Origin: a virus | DNA length: 37,530 nt | IMG/VR virus record: IMGVR_UViG_3300019758_000015 | Coordinates: 1-37,530 of that record | Reading direction: 5' to 3' (one strand) | Shown: in pieces, positions 1-9,604 of the stretch | Layout of the letters: the number at the start of each line of letters is the position of its first letter | Position numbering within the stretch: position 1 is the first letter of the stretch | The notes under the pieces: model-generated | Databases searched by the model: none | Seen by the model: only the letters and a program-made list of their open reading frames with translations | Told to the model about the DNA's origin: nothing | Translations under genes and position numbers: made by a program

Positions 1-263
1 CCCTGAGATTGTAGGATTTTGTTTGCTTGGCCTGACGGTAACGGCAAGTGAGTTGCACTTGCTTCTAAGTTGTCTGCTAATGCTTGTAAGCACGCAGAAA
101 GTGCAGTTGCTGCATCAGTCCCTGATTGTATTTGCGCGTTATATCCTGCGTGCATTTGTTTAAAAACACTGGCCATTAACGCTAAATTGCTCATGTAAGT
201 TTGAGCGCCATGTAAAGGGTGAAAATCAAAGTCTTCAGGTAAGTTTTCTAGTGGCTCGGCCAT
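1..263 (-). CDS. partial small tail-module protein (C-terminus off window)
   Basis: Eighty-seven residues are visible on the minus strand, beginning MAEPLENLPEDFDFHPL; the reading frame stays open to the window edge, so the C-terminus is missing. The start overlaps the stop of the preceding tail gene in a TAATG arrangement, indicating translational coupling within the tail operon. The visible part is acidic at the N-terminus and then helical and Ala-rich, with no membrane segment. I do not recognise the family. Its position after two distal-tail-type genes suggests a tail-tip accessory or assembly protein, but that is inference from order only. Confidence 0.7.
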   Translation of the reverse strand, partial: MAEPLENLPEDFDFHPLHGAQTYMSNLALMASVFKQMHAGYNAQIQSGTDAATALSACLQALADNLEASATHLPLPSGQANKILQSQ

Positions 264-1108
264 TAGCATTCCTCTATTGCAACTGGCGCTTGCCAATTAA
301 GATCTAAGTTATGTTTAAAAGGGGGTAAGGTTGTAAATTTACAGGCCATTGCATGGTGGTGTTCATGCTTTCCACCTGTGCCAGGATATAAAGAAACGAA
401 CCAATCATTAGCAGACGTTCCTTGATAAACGGCATCGTAAAAGTCTGCACGGTCATCAATAGGTAAATATTTAAACTGCCAAGAAAAACGCCTAAACTGC
501 TTACTTTTTTTCACCGTATGTAAGCTTGCGCCTTTGGTTCTAATTAACTCTTCATCAGCATCAACTTGATTAATGCTGCCTAAACTAAAGTTAACAGTTG
601 GCTCAAACAATTGGCCAATATACAAACGCGCTATATCAATGTAGCCTTTGGTATTATCGGGGTCTTGAATGGTTATTCTGAATGACCAAGCCAGTATGGT
701 GGCAAACCAAAGTGGCTTGTAGCGCACTTCCCATTCATCATTTATTGCTTCAACTAAGTCATCAATACCAAATTCAAGTTCGCCTAATAGTTTCGTTTCA
801 AATACATCAATTAAACCTGTATCTAATAGAACTTCGCCATTTTGTTTGTCACCACTGAAAATTTCTACACGCCATTTAGCTGTAGCGCCTAAATTATGGC
901 GGTGCATTACCAAACCACTTAAGTTTTTTAAGCCATTAAAGGTGCCATCTATCACTATTTCGTCGGTCGTTTCCGTACGAAAAATATGACTGTTGGAGTA
1001 TTTCTTTAAGTTATCTAAACCTAAAAATAGCAATTCAGTGCCTTTGGTTAATGTTAACGTTGCATCGTTGGTTGCATTCGTTAATAGCATTCTTATTTTT
1101 TGATTCAT
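263..1108 (-). CDS. phage tail protein, distal tail module
   Basis: A 281-residue soluble protein with no membrane segment, rich in beta-type stretches and aromatic residues (for example FRRFSWQFKYLPIDDRADF), which fits a tail-tip or receptor-proximal structural protein. It is read from the same operon as the tape measure, after the 468-residue tail protein, overlapping that gene by four bases (ATGA). Mu-like siphophages (D3112/B3 type) carry two or three such conserved proteins directly after the tape measure. The structural role follows from position; no catalytic motif is seen. A histidine cluster (KHEHHHAM) lies near residue 250. Confidence 0.65.
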   Translation of the reverse strand: MNQKIRMLLTNATNDATLTLTKGTELLFLGLDNLKKYSNSHIFRTETTDEIVIDGTFNGLKNLSGLVMHRHNLGATAKWRVEIFSGDKQNGEVLLDTGLIDVFETKLLGELEFGIDDLVEAINDEWEVRYKPLWFATILAWSFRITIQDPDNTKGYIDIARLYIGQLFEPTVNFSLGSINQVDADEELIRTKGASLHTVKKSKQFRRFSWQFKYLPIDDRADFYDAVYQGTSANDWFVSLYPGTGGKHEHHHAMACKFTTLPPFKHNLDLNWQAPVAIEEC

Positions 1109-2511
1109 TGAATTATCTCTATTACGGCCAAGCCTAATGCAGGAGTTGCTTCATTCGCAATAACCAAACATGTATTCCCCAGGTCTTGCACAAATTCGGT
1201 ATTTATCTCATCACCCACCGTGAAGGTGATTGCTGCGCCGTAGGCTTTCATGCTGTAAATTTTACGTATACGTGTATTAAGTGCTGCGCGGCGTGTCGCT
1301 TCACTTTGTGCATCAGCTTTTTGCACTAATAATGTATAGGCATTAATTTCAGGGTAATTAGCGTGTTTTGTTGCAACGTCAGCATTTTTTGCTGATACAA
1401 CAGAATATTCTTTAGAAAGTAATTCACGGTTAGCTGTAGACACTGCGCCAAATAAGCCGTCAGGTTGAACCGTGTAATTTTTTGCATAATGCACATTTAC
1501 TGCAGGTACTGACAATACGCGACGTGTTACCGTAAACGAATCAGGATCTATATCATCATCCGTGAGCAACGCTACACCTGAGCCAGTTAATCCATTAAAT
1601 TTAATGGTTTTAAACTCATTGTTACTGTTAATGCACCAAGCAAAACCTGCACTGACACAAGCATCGTCGATTAAATCTCGACGCGTGGTACTGTCATTAA
1701 TGTAAGCGCCCATTTCGTAGCTGGGAACAGCTGAAAACGTTCCTTGTTTAGCGCTTATTTCTGATTCGGTTAATAGGCTATTAACGATGCTAAAACATGT
1801 ATTATCTGCTTGAATAACGTTGCACGTTATACGGCCTTGGGCTTGTGTATTTAATGTAAATATTCCGGTTTCATAATCAACAATAGCAGGCACAGCCAAG
1901 CCGCCATCAAACACGGTTAAACTCGTAATAGCACCATCATTAATTTGATAAGTACCATCACCTAGTTCATCAATTAATACAGGCTCTGCATTGAATACAG
2001 TGCCAAAAACGCGCGGTATGCTTTTTCCTTCGGCAATACCATCTTCGTACGTTGAACAGATAGACACATCTAATGCGTAAGTAGCATCAAGTAGCGGAAT
2101 GTTATAATTATTGCCATCTGGCTCTATGTCTTGTGCAAACCATTGAGCAATTAATTGAAAATCACTTTTTGGCCATGATGGATCACCCAAATAAATACGC
2201 ACTTGCTGACCTTCTACATCGTAAGACAATAAGTTGCTCACAAATTCGGTAGATAAAAATTTCAGCGTGCTACGTATGGTTGTTGTACGGCCATAAAATA
2301 TTTCATCAAGACGTTGACCAAGTGTAATTTCGTCAATGATCACATCGTTATACGGCATGTGTGGCGGTGTGTCAGTTGCCACGCTTTGAAAAGGTGAATC
2401 ACTTAAGTACAAGGTTTTTAATTCGCCTTGGTCTAGGTAATCAACTTCAACTAAGTGACAACGAAAGTTACTTGGTATAGCAAGCCATTGTTGAAACTGT
2501 GCATCGTTCAT
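1105..2511 (-). CDS. phage tail protein (DUF2163/BR0599-like, tentative)
   Basis: A 468-residue soluble protein immediately downstream of the tape measure gene; its ATG overlaps the tape-measure stop (TAATG). The N-terminal half (WLAIPSNFRCHLVEVDYL onward) resembles the tail proteins of Mu-like siphophages and gene transfer agents grouped near DUF2163/BR0599, which build the tail tip or hub. The C-terminal half carries beta-rich repeats and a segment resembling the nonspecific tail-hub domain that precedes fibre attachment. Family assignment is from pattern and gene order, not a search. There is no sign of truncation and codon use matches its neighbours. Confidence 0.6.
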   Translation of the reverse strand: MNDAQFQQWLAIPSNFRCHLVEVDYLDQGELKTLYLSDSPFQSVATDTPPHMPYNDVIIDEITLGQRLDEIFYGRTTTIRSTLKFLSTEFVSNLLSYDVEGQQVRIYLGDPSWPKSDFQLIAQWFAQDIEPDGNNYNIPLLDATYALDVSICSTYEDGIAEGKSIPRVFGTVFNAEPVLIDELGDGTYQINDGAITSLTVFDGGLAVPAIVDYETGIFTLNTQAQGRITCNVIQADNTCFSIVNSLLTESEISAKQGTFSAVPSYEMGAYINDSTTRRDLIDDACVSAGFAWCINSNNEFKTIKFNGLTGSGVALLTDDDIDPDSFTVTRRVLSVPAVNVHYAKNYTVQPDGLFGAVSTANRELLSKEYSVVSAKNADVATKHANYPEINAYTLLVQKADAQSEATRRAALNTRIRKIYSMKAYGAAITFTVGDEINTEFVQDLGNTCLVIANEATPALGLAVIEIIQ

Positions 2512-5500
2512 TATGCTTGCCTCTGTTGACTAACTAAGCCTGCAACGGTTAAATCTAGGTTACTATTACCCGATTTTTGAGCGTCTAATTGCTTATTCAA
2601 CACGTCAATTATCTTTGCTTGATTTGCAACCGTTTCAGTTAACTGTTGCGTTGTTTGTTTTTGCGATTCAAGCTGTGCAGTAGCGACTTCAATGTTCTTC
2701 TCAGCCAATACAATTTGTTGAGTTTGCTTTTCAAGCTGCGCTTTGCTGATTTCGTTGGTTGTTTCAATAAGCGCTACTTGTGCGTTAAATTGCTCAGTAA
2801 CAACAACGGTTTCAGCTGCTGCTTGGTTGTTTGCTTGTGCTTCTAGATCATCAAGTAATAAACCTAAACTTTGTAATTCGGTAATAGCGCCTGTTTGCAA
2901 CTGCAGTGCTTCTTTTTGATAAAGCTCATCAACTGATAACTGTACAGGTGCGTTAGCATCTAAGTTTGCTATTTGATTTAACGAAGATTGAACACTGTTA
3001 AAAATAGCGGTGAACTGTGAAGAGCTACCAAACATTTGTCTGGCTTCTTCAAGGTATGCATCAGCACTGGTACCTAAATTTTCAAGCGCCGTTAAATCAA
3101 AGTTTTGCGCTGCAGACACATCGCTTGAAAAACCACTCGATGCCACACTTAAACGCTGTGACGATGACAGTGGTGAGTAAGACGATAACGACAAGCCTTT
3201 GCTGTAGCTGCTAATGCTTTCTAATGCTGATTTTAAACTGTCGTATTGCGCAAGCTCTTCTTCATACAGCGATGTTCTAACATCTTGTGCTTGTGTTTGC
3301 TGTTCAAGCTCTAAGTCATAACGCTGCATAATTAAATCATTTAACGATTCAACGGCATCAATTTGTGAGCTTATATCGCCAGAGCCTATGCCATCATACA
3401 AACCATTAATGTTTGAGTTAATAAAAGCGACTTCATCAAAGCTGCCCATTTGTTTTTTAATATCACGAATACTGGCGGCAATCCCGTCGCGTGAATTGCT
3501 AATAGAGTCTATTAACTTTTCAAGGTCTGCGCCTATGGCGGTTATTGCTGTATCAAAGGTTGTTTGCGCACTTAACAATTGCTCTTCAATAATTGCGGTA
3601 CGTTGCTTTCCGTAAAAAACTTCTAATAGCTGAACGTCTGCACCTAACTCGATAGCATTGGCTAAGTCTTCAACGTATTGTGAATTTAAGTTATATAACG
3701 ATTGCTCAAGTGGTGAAAAATCCATTTGAGCAATCTGCTCAGTTAAATCATCGTTGAATGATTTTCTCGCATCAGCAAGCTCTTGCTCTGCTTCAATAGT
3801 GCTTTGAAGAGCATCATAATATTCAGCAGATTGACCAGACAACAATAATAACTGCGCATACAGTTGTTGGTCTGCTTCGTTAAGTGGATCTAATGCTGAA
3901 ATTAAGTTTTTAAAACCGTCTGCCGTTGTTGGTAACTCTTGGCCAAGCGCAGCAAATTGTGCATTGAGTTGTTTTTGCATAAACTCAAATTGCTCAGCTT
4001 CGCTATAAAACCCGTTGAAGAAGTCACTTGCCGCGCTTTGTAGGTTTTCAATGCCACCAGCAAAGCCGATGATGGCCTGAGTTGCCTCAACTGTTTGACT
4101 AGCATCAATACTACTAAGTGTATTGCCTGTAATCTCTAATACGGAGTTAAACACAGCTTGTTCTTGCGCTAAGCGGATCAGTGTTTCGTATAAACCTTCA
4201 CCAACTTGCTGGTATTTTTGTAATGCAGGGACTTGATAAGTTGCCATTTTGTCAGATTCACTCGATATTATCCCTTCTAACTGGGCTTGAATTTCTTCAC
4301 CGGACAAGTCTTTAAAGCTAATATTGGGCAAATCAATAACAAAATCATCTAGGCTCTTAGTAACATCAAAGCCAAGTACGTTAATGGCAGCATTTATTGA
4401 GTTACCAATATCGCCAAAAATTAACGCCATTTCGTGTTGTAATTGTTGGTCTACGTCTTGATATTCAGTATCATAACTCGTGCTTGAAGATAAACCCCAC
4501 CATGATTTTTTCTTTGTTTTTATGTCAAAATATTGCTGAGCATCGACTAAACCACTATCAATAATTTCACCTAGCGTTTGTGAAACAATGCTAATGCCAG
4601 AGTCAATGAGTGATGTTTTGGTGGTATTGAATGAACCAATTAGGCTATCAACCAAACCGCCCAATGGGTCACCAAAGCCAGTAGATGATAATAATGGATC
4701 TACAACAGACAGCACTTCACTGCCCATCTTTTCAAAATGGCCATTGCTGTTGTATTTTGATGTTTTCCCTAATTCACCGCTATAGCTTTCAGCATCAAAC
4801 TTGCCAAAATTACTAACAAAGCTTGTTGCTAAATAAGTAATGTTGTTATTTAAGTCACTTAAGCTTGTGTTCATTTCACGCAATTCAGCGTATTGATCAA
4901 GCTCTAGTTCTTCTATACGCTCATAACTATTTAAAATTGATGCAGACTTATCATCACTACCAAGTACCGTGCCTGTCCCTTGGCTTTCTTGACGGTCTGC
5001 TGCTGACGTAGGTGCAGAGCCTGCACTGCCAGAAACAGCAACGCCTAAACCTGCCATAATAGCAATCATTGCCGCGCCACTGGCAAAACCAATAGGCCAA
5101 GGCGCTGCAAATGCTGCAGCAACCGCTTCAATAGCATAACTACCAATACGTAACGCTGAATTGGCTAACTCAATAGCAGTAAAAACATCACTGGCCGCTT
5201 GCATTGCTTTACGGCCTTTAGAGTTTTCACTAAACATACTGGCTGCTGAGTCAGTAATTGCACGGTAGCTGCTAATCTCGCTCATTGCATTTGCATCTTT
5301 TTGTTTAGCAAGTGCATTTTCAGCTTTGGCTATTTCGCCTAGTTGTTTTGGATCATCAGCATATTTAAGTTTATCAGCAGCAAGTTTCTTTTGTTTACTC
5401 GCGTAACTTTCTTGTTGTTGTGCGAGCTTTTCTAGCTGTTCGCCAATGGTGCCAAACGTGTTAACAATTACATTGCCAGCAGTGTTCCAGCTTTCACTAA

Positions 5501-7688
5501 TATCACTAGCACCGTCAATAACGCTTTGGTAATACTCGCTGTCATCTTGTTTTTTGGCATTAACTTGTAATTGTTCATATTGCGCATCAGTTAAGTCTTG
5601 AACTGCCTTTATTTCGGCAAGGGTTCGCTCTTCAGATAATTGACTTAAATTAGCATGTAGTAATTTTTCTTTGGCTGTAGCGCTAAGCATGTGTATTTGT
5701 TCAGACAAAGCGGTAATGTATTTTTGGTTAGCGGTTAAATCAGTGTTTTTTGATGCTGTGCTTTTTTTGTATTCAACATTAAGTAATGCAATGTATTTTT
5801 GATATTCACTAAGCGTGATAACACCTGTGCTATAAGCTTGGTGTAACCCTTTCATGTCCTCACCGTATTGGCGTGACAAACTCATTAATGGATCTAATTT
5901 ATCTATTAAACTTTGTGTGTCTTTTGATAACCCAACAACGGTTTCAGTGGTTAATTCAGCGCCATTAACAATTCTTTCATTCCATTGTATGCCTTCCATA
6001 CCTGCATCAAATAAAGCACCTTCAACATCAGATAACGCATTTTTTAAGACTTCAAGCTCTTTAGCTGCAGTTTTAGCTTCCTCACTAGTACCCCAAGATT
6101 GAACACCATACGCTGTAGATGAATTCTTTCCGTTAGTATTATTTGCTTGCTCGGCTTGTTCTTTTGCCAGGTTTTTTAACTCTTCAATGGCGGTTTTCTT
6201 TTCAGTGATAACCTTGTTGTACATTGCCTGAGTTGACAACAATTCAGCACGAGTCATTAACTCTATAGCTTTAGTGGTTTTGCCTAAATCTTCTTCAAGC
6301 TGTTGTGCTGCGGTTCTGGTTTCACCCATTGCCGTGGACATTTCATAGAGCGCATAACCTGCCAACATCGCAACGCCAACAGGGCCACCAACAAGCGCCA
6401 TACTGCCACTCAATAAACGGCTGGTAATATTGGCTTTTTTCATTGCTGTATTGTGAGCATTGGTGGCTACAGTTAAAGCACGCTCAGAAACAATAGCTTT
6501 AGTATTTGCAGCAGCTAAGTTATTTATTGCAGCAGAGCGTAAATAAGTGTTTTTTGCCATAGACAATGAACGCTTAGCGGCCAACTGCTCTTGAATTGCT
6601 TTATGTTGAGCTGACTTTGCTAGTACTAATTCACTTGCTTGTAATTTAATGTTGGATTGTAATTTAGCATTGCTTGCTATGGTATTAGCTATCAGCCCGT
6701 TACCACTGGCAATAAAAGCTTTAGCCAAGTGACCACCAACAATAACAACCAATAATTCGGCTAGCGATAATATCTCTGGTAGATGACCACTGACAGCCTC
6801 TAACCCATCAGCTAACGTTTGTGCTCCTGAGGCAAAATCATCAAAAAACACTTGGCTTAATGCTTCATTAAATTCAAACGTTTCTGTTTTTAAATTACGA
6901 AATGATTGTGCAGGACTATTAAGCGCAATAGCTAACCCTGAGCCATATTTTTGCGTTAATACATCAGCAAGTTTTGGTAATAAGTCAGCGGCGAGTACTT
7001 CACCGTTATCTAACATTTTATTTAATTCTTGGGTAGTTTTACCCATTGCCCGGGCAGCTAAATTAAATGCACCAGGAAGGCGTTCACCTAACTGGCCTCT
7101 AAGCTCTTCAGCTTGTACATTACCCTTTGATACCATTTGCTCAAGCGCCTTTAACGCACCTGCGGTATCGTCTGATGAGCGATTAAGTACGCGCATCGCC
7201 TCACTGACTGCATCAAAGACTTTAGTGGTTTTAAACCCTTCTAAAGCTGTACCACTGGTAGCGGCAGTAAATTGTACATAACTGTCAGTTGTACTTTTAA
7301 TGTCAAGGCCAAGGCGTTTAGCTAAATCTCGACTATGCTCTAATTCTTGGTTAGCAAGCTTTTGAGAGCCAGTAATGGCTTGCATGGATGCATCCCACCC
7401 TTGCGTAATATTGCCTACGTCAATAATAGAACGAACAAGAGAGTTCACTGCAATGCCTAAACCAACAATACCGACAGCTTGTGCAATAGTAGATTTTAAA
7501 GAGCCTGTGAGCGCATCAGCGCCACCACTGGCTTTTTGTAACCCTTGCTGAGCAACTACACCACTTTTCCCTGTAGCGCCAAGCGATTGATTTACCTTCT
7601 CTGTGGCAGCATCAATTTGTTGCATGTCTTTAACAACTATTTTGCCGCCTTCAGTGGTAAGTTTTATCGCTAGTTTCAAATCACTCAT
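2511..7688 (-). CDS. tail tape measure protein
   Basis: At 1725 residues this is by far the largest gene. Such proteins set tail length and are delivered through the tail during DNA ejection. Residues about 90-260 contain the conserved tape-measure N-terminal domain (LRGQLGERLPGAFNLAARAMGKT in part), typical of TMP_3-type proteins. Hydrophobic segments lie near residues 68-88, 310-325, 425-450 and 860-895. Long Gln/Glu/Ala-rich helical and coiled-coil stretches fill most of the rest, including the last 120 residues. The gene starts eight bases inside the preceding chaperone ORF. Using the usual rule of about 0.15 nm per residue, a tail near 250 nm is predicted, which is inference. Short ORFs on other frames inside it are shadows. 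Confidence 0.93.
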   Translation of the reverse strand: MSDLKLAIKLTTEGGKIVVKDMQQIDAATEKVNQSLGATGKSGVVAQQGLQKASGGADALTGSLKSTIAQAVGIVGLGIAVNSLVRSIIDVGNITQGWDASMQAITGSQKLANQELEHSRDLAKRLGLDIKSTTDSYVQFTAATSGTALEGFKTTKVFDAVSEAMRVLNRSSDDTAGALKALEQMVSKGNVQAEELRGQLGERLPGAFNLAARAMGKTTQELNKMLDNGEVLAADLLPKLADVLTQKYGSGLAIALNSPAQSFRNLKTETFEFNEALSQVFFDDFASGAQTLADGLEAVSGHLPEILSLAELLVVIVGGHLAKAFIASGNGLIANTIASNAKLQSNIKLQASELVLAKSAQHKAIQEQLAAKRSLSMAKNTYLRSAAINNLAAANTKAIVSERALTVATNAHNTAMKKANITSRLLSGSMALVGGPVGVAMLAGYALYEMSTAMGETRTAAQQLEEDLGKTTKAIELMTRAELLSTQAMYNKVITEKKTAIEELKNLAKEQAEQANNTNGKNSSTAYGVQSWGTSEEAKTAAKELEVLKNALSDVEGALFDAGMEGIQWNERIVNGAELTTETVVGLSKDTQSLIDKLDPLMSLSRQYGEDMKGLHQAYSTGVITLSEYQKYIALLNVEYKKSTASKNTDLTANQKYITALSEQIHMLSATAKEKLLHANLSQLSEERTLAEIKAVQDLTDAQYEQLQVNAKKQDDSEYYQSVIDGASDISESWNTAGNVIVNTFGTIGEQLEKLAQQQESYASKQKKLAADKLKYADDPKQLGEIAKAENALAKQKDANAMSEISSYRAITDSAASMFSENSKGRKAMQAASDVFTAIELANSALRIGSYAIEAVAAAFAAPWPIGFASGAAMIAIMAGLGVAVSGSAGSAPTSAADRQESQGTGTVLGSDDKSASILNSYERIEELELDQYAELREMNTSLSDLNNNITYLATSFVSNFGKFDAESYSGELGKTSKYNSNGHFEKMGSEVLSVVDPLLSSTGFGDPLGGLVDSLIGSFNTTKTSLIDSGISIVSQTLGEIIDSGLVDAQQYFDIKTKKKSWWGLSSSTSYDTEYQDVDQQLQHEMALIFGDIGNSINAAINVLGFDVTKSLDDFVIDLPNISFKDLSGEEIQAQLEGIISSESDKMATYQVPALQKYQQVGEGLYETLIRLAQEQAVFNSVLEITGNTLSSIDASQTVEATQAIIGFAGGIENLQSAASDFFNGFYSEAEQFEFMQKQLNAQFAALGQELPTTADGFKNLISALDPLNEADQQLYAQLLLLSGQSAEYYDALQSTIEAEQELADARKSFNDDLTEQIAQMDFSPLEQSLYNLNSQYVEDLANAIELGADVQLLEVFYGKQRTAIIEEQLLSAQTTFDTAITAIGADLEKLIDSISNSRDGIAASIRDIKKQMGSFDEVAFINSNINGLYDGIGSGDISSQIDAVESLNDLIMQRYDLELEQQTQAQDVRTSLYEEELAQYDSLKSALESISSYSKGLSLSSYSPLSSSQRLSVASSGFSSDVSAAQNFDLTALENLGTSADAYLEEARQMFGSSSQFTAIFNSVQSSLNQIANLDANAPVQLSVDELYQKEALQLQTGAITELQSLGLLLDDLEAQANNQAAAETVVVTEQFNAQVALIETTNEISKAQLEKQTQQIVLAEKNIEVATAQLESQKQTTQQLTETVANQAKIIDVLNKQLDAQKSGNSNLDLTVAGLVSQQRQA

Positions 7689-8055
7689 TCGCTATTTTTT
7701 TAACCTCTCGTTGTTTATGCCATGCTTGCAAACAAGCAGTTTCCATTACATCTAAACCATCCCAAATAAGCTCTAAAGCATCATCATCAAGTTGTTTATA
7801 CCAACGTAGTTTTGATGCCCGAGACTCAACTTTTATTGGATCTAAACAAACGGCGATGGCTTCCATGCCGATGCGTTCCCAATACTTCGCGACTAAAAAG
7901 AACAATTGAACAATAATCACATTAGCCGGTTGTATTTCTGGGAACTTGTCCTGGTCTTCATCACTTAATGGAAATTGCACTTTAATTGCTTGGGCAATAT
8001 CATCACTACTTACCCCCATGCTTTCTAAGGTTTTGGCAAAGCTTTCTTTGCCCAT
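7681..8055 (-). CDS. tail assembly chaperone, frameshift (GT-like) extension
   Basis: This frame encodes 124 residues from its first ATG (MGKESFAKTLESMGVSSDD), but it is open further upstream in the same frame as LTEVAQWWANRPSD, before any start codon. That upstream part becomes coding if ribosomes slip -1 on the GGGAAAC heptamer at 8109-8115 in the preceding gene. The resulting G-GT style fusion would be 304 residues (7681-8594). Such fusions are the rule directly before tape-measure genes, where they chaperone tape measure and tube protein. The 3' end overlaps the tape-measure start by eight bases. Independent initiation at 8055 remains possible but is not needed. Confidence 0.8.
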   Translation of the reverse strand: MGKESFAKTLESMGVSSDDIAQAIKVQFPLSDEDQDKFPEIQPANVIIVQLFFLVAKYWERIGMEAIAVCLDPIKVESRASKLRWYKQLDDDALELIWDGLDVMETACLQAWHKQREVKKIANE

Positions 8056-8096
8056 ATCGTCTTGCGTATCGCTCGGACGATTAGCCCACCATTGGG

Positions 8097-8594
8097 CTAC
8101 TTCCGTGAGTTTCCCGACAGAATTTTTTTCATTTTTTCATTTTGATGTCTATTAATTTCGTCATTGTAAACATCTGTTATTTGTTCGCGAATGAGTCGAA
8201 TATCGAGCAATGCTTCAATACTATCGTTATTTGATTCAATCTCTTTGTCGTTATCATCAACAAACGGGAACGGGTAACGAGGATGTTTTTCAAATCCAAT
8301 AAAGTACTTTTTAATGAAGCTTCTCGATAGATCTTGTATATCGCTCTTAACTTGGTTTATGTCATCAAAACTTGCATCTTCATCTTCTGCTAATTGTTCA
8401 CCTTTAGCGGTTAATTCAGCCAATAGCTTTTGGTGATGATCACGCTCTTCTTCACTTACATTGACAAATACACCAACAAAACGGGCTTTTTCGTAATTCG
8501 TTGCACCTGTTTTACCTACTGAATCTTGCGGTATTGCAATAACAACTTCTTTTTTAAAACGGCCTTCTATTAATGCTGTTAAGTTAAATTTCAT
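8097..8594 (-). CDS. tail assembly chaperone (G-like)
   Basis: A 165-residue, strongly charged protein (MKFNLTALIEGRFKKEVVIAIP) between the tail tube and tape-measure genes, the invariable place of the tail assembly chaperone in siphophages. Its last codons contain the slippery GGGAAAC heptamer, so a minority of ribosomes should make a longer G-GT fusion with the next ORF. The middle region (residues about 50-95) is acidic and helical. It is separated from the tail tube gene by 74 bases that contain a GC-rich hairpin, which may lower its expression relative to tube protein. The family is assigned from position and the frameshift architecture rather than sequence recognition. Confidence 0.8.
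   Translation of the reverse strand: MKFNLTALIEGRFKKEVVIAIPQDSVGKTGATNYEKARFVGVFVNVSEEERDHHQKLLAELTAKGEQLAEDEDASFDDINQVKSDIQDLSRSFIKKYFIGFEKHPRYPFPFVDDNDKEIESNNDSIEALLDIRLIREQITDVYNDEINRHQNEKMKKILSGNSRK
8109..8115 (-). other. programmed -1 ribosomal frameshift site
   Basis: On the minus strand the heptamer G GGA AAC sits in the zero frame of the 165-residue chaperone gene (codons TCG GGA AAC), three codons before its stop at 8097. It fits the X XXY YYZ rule and differs from the lambda G-T site (GGGAAAG) only in the last base. A -1 slip continues in the frame of the downstream chaperone ORF with no intervening stop. Confidence 0.8.
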
Positions 8595-8631
8595 TTTTAT
8601 ACTCTTTAATGGTTTTTTAATTAGAATTTAA

Positions 8632-8647
8632 GGGGCATTAAAGCCCC
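8632..8647 (-). terminator. hairpin between tail tube and chaperone genes
   Basis: GGGGC and GCCCC pair around a six-base loop in the gap between the tail tube stop and the chaperone start. The following minus-strand bases are A/T-rich but not a clean U-run, so this is at most a partial terminator or a messenger-end stabiliser that would favour tube over chaperone. Confidence 0.45.
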
Positions 8648-8668
8648 ATTTAATAGTGACAATGTGCT

Positions 8669-9604
8669 TTAACGTTGCAGCATTGAAATATCGTTATTTG
8701 ATTCGGTAGGTACGCACTTAAACGTACAGCTTAAGTAAGCAACTTTATTTCGTTCTGTTTGCGAAACACCAGTAAGCTGTGCGTTGAGAGAATGCGCTTC
8801 AAAGATATGACCTTCGTCAACTACGTCTTGGCCTATTTGTAAGTCAATAGCGCCATAGCTAAACATTTCATCGTAAAAATCCATGACGTCAGGCGTTGGC
8901 TCTTTAAACTCAATTTCAAACATGACTTTGCGATCAATAATTTCAACTGAGCCACTTTCAGGTAAATAGGCCACTTCGTTTTCAATTTTAATGACCACTT
9001 TTGATATAGCGGCTTCGTAACCAAAAATATTTTTTACGATAAAACGAGTAGGATTCGTAGGCTTAGGGTTTTTAAACGCCGATAAATCTATGCCTGTTGG
9101 TTTAGCGCCATTTGTTTGCTTGTTATATAACGCTTTGTAATTAGGGAAACGTACACGTGGTAAGCTATCTACACTAAATTCAATTTCACAGCCCATGCGA
9201 GCACCAGGTTGAATTTGTGAAGCCGTTCCTCTGAAGAACTGGCCTTTTATAGAGCCTGCAGCCGTTATATCACCTAACGTAATTGCAACATTGTCTGCAC
9301 CAGGCGTTACAACTAAGCCTGCTGCTTTTAATAATGGCGTAATAGCTGAAGGTAAATTTGCAGTACCTGAGCCAGCGTAATAGCCAGCTAAATCACCCGT
9401 CACCATACGGCGAATTTCAACAGAGCCTTTTTCACCGACCACACCAGAGTCATAATCCATGTCTTCAGTTTCAACGTCTGACAAGGTTAAGTTAGCTTTA
9501 ACGCGCATGGCATTAGCTGCAGCTGTTGGATCAGGACCACCTGCATAGCTAGATTCAAGTATCGCTAAAAACAAATATTCGCCTGTTAATATCGTTGCAC
9601 TCAT
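8669..9604 (-). CDS. tail tube protein
   Basis: A 311-residue protein, predominantly beta, starting MSATILTGEYLFLAILESSYAG. The length, the position two genes before the tape measure, and an N-terminal segment followed by strand-rich repeats (VRVKANLTLSDVETEDMDY-type region, then IEIEFSVDSLPRVRFPNY-like) match the major tail tube subunit of long non-contractile tails. The start overlaps the stop of the small upstream gene (TAATG). No sheath gene precedes it, which argues for a siphovirus and against a Mu-type contractile tail. It should be one of the most abundant virion proteins. Confidence 0.78.
   Translation of the reverse strand: MSATILTGEYLFLAILESSYAGGPDPTAAANAMRVKANLTLSDVETEDMDYDSGVVGEKGSVEIRRMVTGDLAGYYAGSGTANLPSAITPLLKAAGLVVTPGADNVAITLGDITAAGSIKGQFFRGTASQIQPGARMGCEIEFSVDSLPRVRFPNYKALYNKQTNGAKPTGIDLSAFKNPKPTNPTRFIVKNIFGYEAAISKVVIKIENEVAYLPESGSVEIIDRKVMFEIEFKEPTPDVMDFYDEMFSYGAIDLQIGQDVVDEGHIFEAHSLNAQLTGVSQTERNKVAYLSCTFKCVPTESNNDISMLQR

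Noticed and set aside
2646-6102. Several plus-strand ORFs of 65-82 codons inside the tape measure
   Set aside because: Shadows of the large minus-strand gene; no ribosome sites and atypical Ser/Cys/Phe-rich composition.
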